From NCBI GenBank assembly GCA_021817025.1, contig JAKAWF010000019.1:1-24021 (forward strand): a stretch of 24,021 bases of DNA, in the 5' to 3' direction. Positions 22,549 to 24,021 of this stretch are shown in pieces. The position numbers and the translations under genes were made by a program. This DNA comes from a bacterium. GTDB lineage: Bacteria; Chloroflexota; Dormibacteria; UBA8260; Bog-877. Each line of letters opens with the position of its first letter. The stretch's first letter is position 1. The notes beneath the pieces were generated by a model. It had not been told where the DNA came from, searched no databases, and saw nothing but the letters and a program-made list of their open reading frames with translations.

Positions 22549-24021
22549 TGGCGCGCGGTAGGGAGGGGACTGAGTTGCAGGCAAAGGCAGCCGACGCAGA
22601 ACTGAAGAAGCTACGAGTGGACGTGATTGTGCTGCCCCACTTTCAGAGCGAACCACTGGGTCCCTCGGCGGCGGCCGTCGACCGGGCTCTCGACGGGCTC
22701 TTCACCCGCATGCTCGACTCCAAGGAGGCGACCGGCAAGTTCCCGGAGCGAGTTCTGCTGCCGACCATGGGTCGGCTGGCCGCTCCCAGGGTCGTGTATC
22801 TGTCCCTGGGCCAGAGGACACAGTTGGACGGCTACCGACTTCGTAACGCCCTGGAATTCGCGGTCCGCCAGGTCCGCTCCTTCTGCCGCTCGGCCGCCGT
22901 CGCCGTTGAGCCTGCGCTGCGTGAGGTGATGTCGGCCCCGGCCACCGGCCAGGCGCCTCAGTCCCTCGCCCGGGCGATCGCCGAGGGCGTGGCGCTGGGC
23001 AACTATCGAGTAGGGGAGCTCAAGTCCGCCGAGGCCCAGGGTCAGGTGGATGAGCTCCAGCTGGTGGGGCTTGGCTCGGGCTCGGACCTGGCCGCGGCGC
23101 TGGCGGCCGGCGTGCGCCTGGCGGAGGCCACCAACGCCACCCGGGTGCTGCAGTGGCGCCCCAGCAATCGGCTGACGCCGACCGACTTCGCGACGGAGAC
23201 GGAGCGGCTGGCGAAGGCGCACGGGTTGAGCCTCAAGGTGCTGGAGCGCCCGGAGATGGAGCGACTGGGCATGGGGGCGCTGCTGGCGGTGGCCAGAGGC
23301 TCGCACCAGCCCCCCAAGATGGTCTTCCTGCGCTACAAGCCCAAGGCCTCTGACCGTTCCGGAAGAGTCCTGGCCCTGGTTGGAAAGGGCATCACCTTCG
23401 ACACTGGGGGCATCTCGCTCAAGCCCAATCCTGGGATGGTGACCATGAAGTCAGACATGAGCGGTGCGGCTGCGGTCATCCAGGCGATGGCGGTGATCGC
23501 TCACACCGAACCCAGGATCGAGGTGCTCGGGCTGGCCCCTCTCACCGAGAACATGCCGGGAGGGGGCGCGACCAAGCCCGGCGACGTGGTCTCGGCCATG
23601 AACGGCAGAACCATTGAGATCAACAACACCGACGCCGAGGGACGGCTGGTCCTTGCCGACGCCCTCTGCTACGCCGTCAGTCAGGGGGCCACCCATCTGG
23701 TCGATGTCGCCACCCTCACCGGCGCGGTCTCGATCGCCCTCGGCCATCCCGTCACCGGCGCGATGAGCAACAGCAGGGAGCTGATGGCGGCCGTACAGAC
23801 CGCTTCGTTGGAGGCCGGGGAGCGGATCTGGGAACTGCCAATGTACCCGGAGCACGATGTGGCCCTGACCTGTGACATCGCGGACATTCGCAACCCGGCC
23901 GGGATCCCGGCCGCCGGCAGCATCAACGGCGCCATCTTCCTGAGGGAGTTCGTCTCCGAACGGCCCTGGGTCCATCTCGACATCGCGGCCTCCTCGTACC
24001 ATGCCGAGCCGCTGCTGGTGG
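22548..24021 (+). CDS. pepA: Leucyl aminopeptidase, M17 family (3' end outside window)
   Basis: Zn/Mn-dependent exopeptidase that removes N-terminal residues and recycles peptides in the cytoplasm. About 491 residues are visible, with the whole C-terminal catalytic domain motif set: Lys280 and Asp285 (GKGITFDTGG), Lys292 (ISLKPN), Asp303 (MKSDM), and Asp362, Glu364 and Arg366 (NTDAEGRLVLADAL). These are exactly offset by 10 from the E. coli PepA metal/catalytic residues (K270, D275, K282, D293, D352, E354, R356). The N-terminal domain (LDVIVLPHF... to about 150) is family-like. Start is either ATG 22548 (overlapping the HTH stop as TGATG) or TTG 22575, which has a strong SD (GGGAGGGG) 6 nt upstream. 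The extreme C-terminus is beyond the window. Confidence 0.96.
   Translation, partial: MARGREGTELQAKAADAELKKLRVDVIVLPHFQSEPLGPSAAAVDRALDGLFTRMLDSKEATGKFPERVLLPTMGRLAAPRVVYLSLGQRTQLDGYRLRNALEFAVRQVRSFCRSAAVAVEPALREVMSAPATGQAPQSLARAIAEGVALGNYRVGELKSAEAQGQVDELQLVGLGSGSDLAAALAAGVRLAEATNATRVLQWRPSNRLTPTDFATETERLAKAHGLSLKVLERPEMERLGMGALLAVARGSHQPPKMVFLRYKPKASDRSGRVLALVGKGITFDTGGISLKPNPGMVTMKSDMSGAAAVIQAMAVIAHTEPRIEVLGLAPLTENMPGGGATKPGDVVSAMNGRTIEINNTDAEGRLVLADALCYAVSQGATHLVDVATLTGAVSIALGHPVTGAMSNSRELMAAVQTASLEAGERIWELPMYPEHDVALTCDIADIRNPAGIPAAGSINGAIFLREFVSERPWVHLDIAASSYHAEPLLV

Overview
The window is 24 kb of high-GC (about 65-70%) bacterial chromosome that looks like ordinary housekeeping and metabolic DNA with a few odd genes. 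No phage or plasmid functions, rRNA or CRISPR array are visible. The proteins have an actinobacterial/Chloroflexota flavour, and many genes lack a Shine-Dalgarno (SD) site and instead carry a -10-like box 6-7 nt before the start codon. A deep-branching terrestrial lineage near Chloroflexota/Dormibacterota would fit, but this placement is inference; the sequence shows only high GC, GTG/TTG starts and probable leaderless genes.

Left part (1-4600, all minus strand): a four-transmembrane protein of unknown function, a helix-turn-helix/coiled-coil protein, DNA primase (dnaG) and the N-terminal two thirds of the primary sigma factor (rpoD, running off the left edge). The last three are tightly spaced and form a variant of the macromolecular-synthesis operon.

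4600-6830: a gene-poor stretch with a frameshifted, truncated TnpB-related (IS605-type) remnant, followed by a thioredoxin-type arsenate reductase. tRNA-Ser(GCU) follows on the minus strand.

7080-10120: divergent HD-domain hydrolase and M20 N-carbamoyl-amino-acid/allantoate-type amidohydrolase; then divergent FMN-barrel-like protein and GNAT acetyltransferase; then tRNA-Asp(GUC).

10280-14630 (plus strand): etfB-etfA (electron transfer flavoprotein), an FHA protein whose C-terminal half looks like a secretion ATPase without nucleotide-binding motifs, a 55-residue single-pass membrane protein, and an HNH endonuclease.

14640-19730: a RapZ homologue without a P-loop (minus), a tRNA-Ile with a UAU anticodon, a SAM methyltransferase converging on leuS with overlapping 3' ends, and a membrane-anchored protein with a Pro/Thr/Ser tail divergent from leuS.

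19780-24021: a minus-strand group of PHP phosphoesterase, Ppx/GppA phosphatase and a Rieske-fold protein that has lost both histidine ligands; divergent from it are a 75-residue unknown protein, a small HTH protein and leucyl aminopeptidase (pepA, running off the right edge).

Most notable: the ligand-less Rieske protein, the P-loop-less RapZ, the FHA/degenerate-ATPase fusion, the tRNA-Ile(UAU), and the repeated leaderless promoter architecture. No obvious new multi-gene defence or biosynthetic system is visible.
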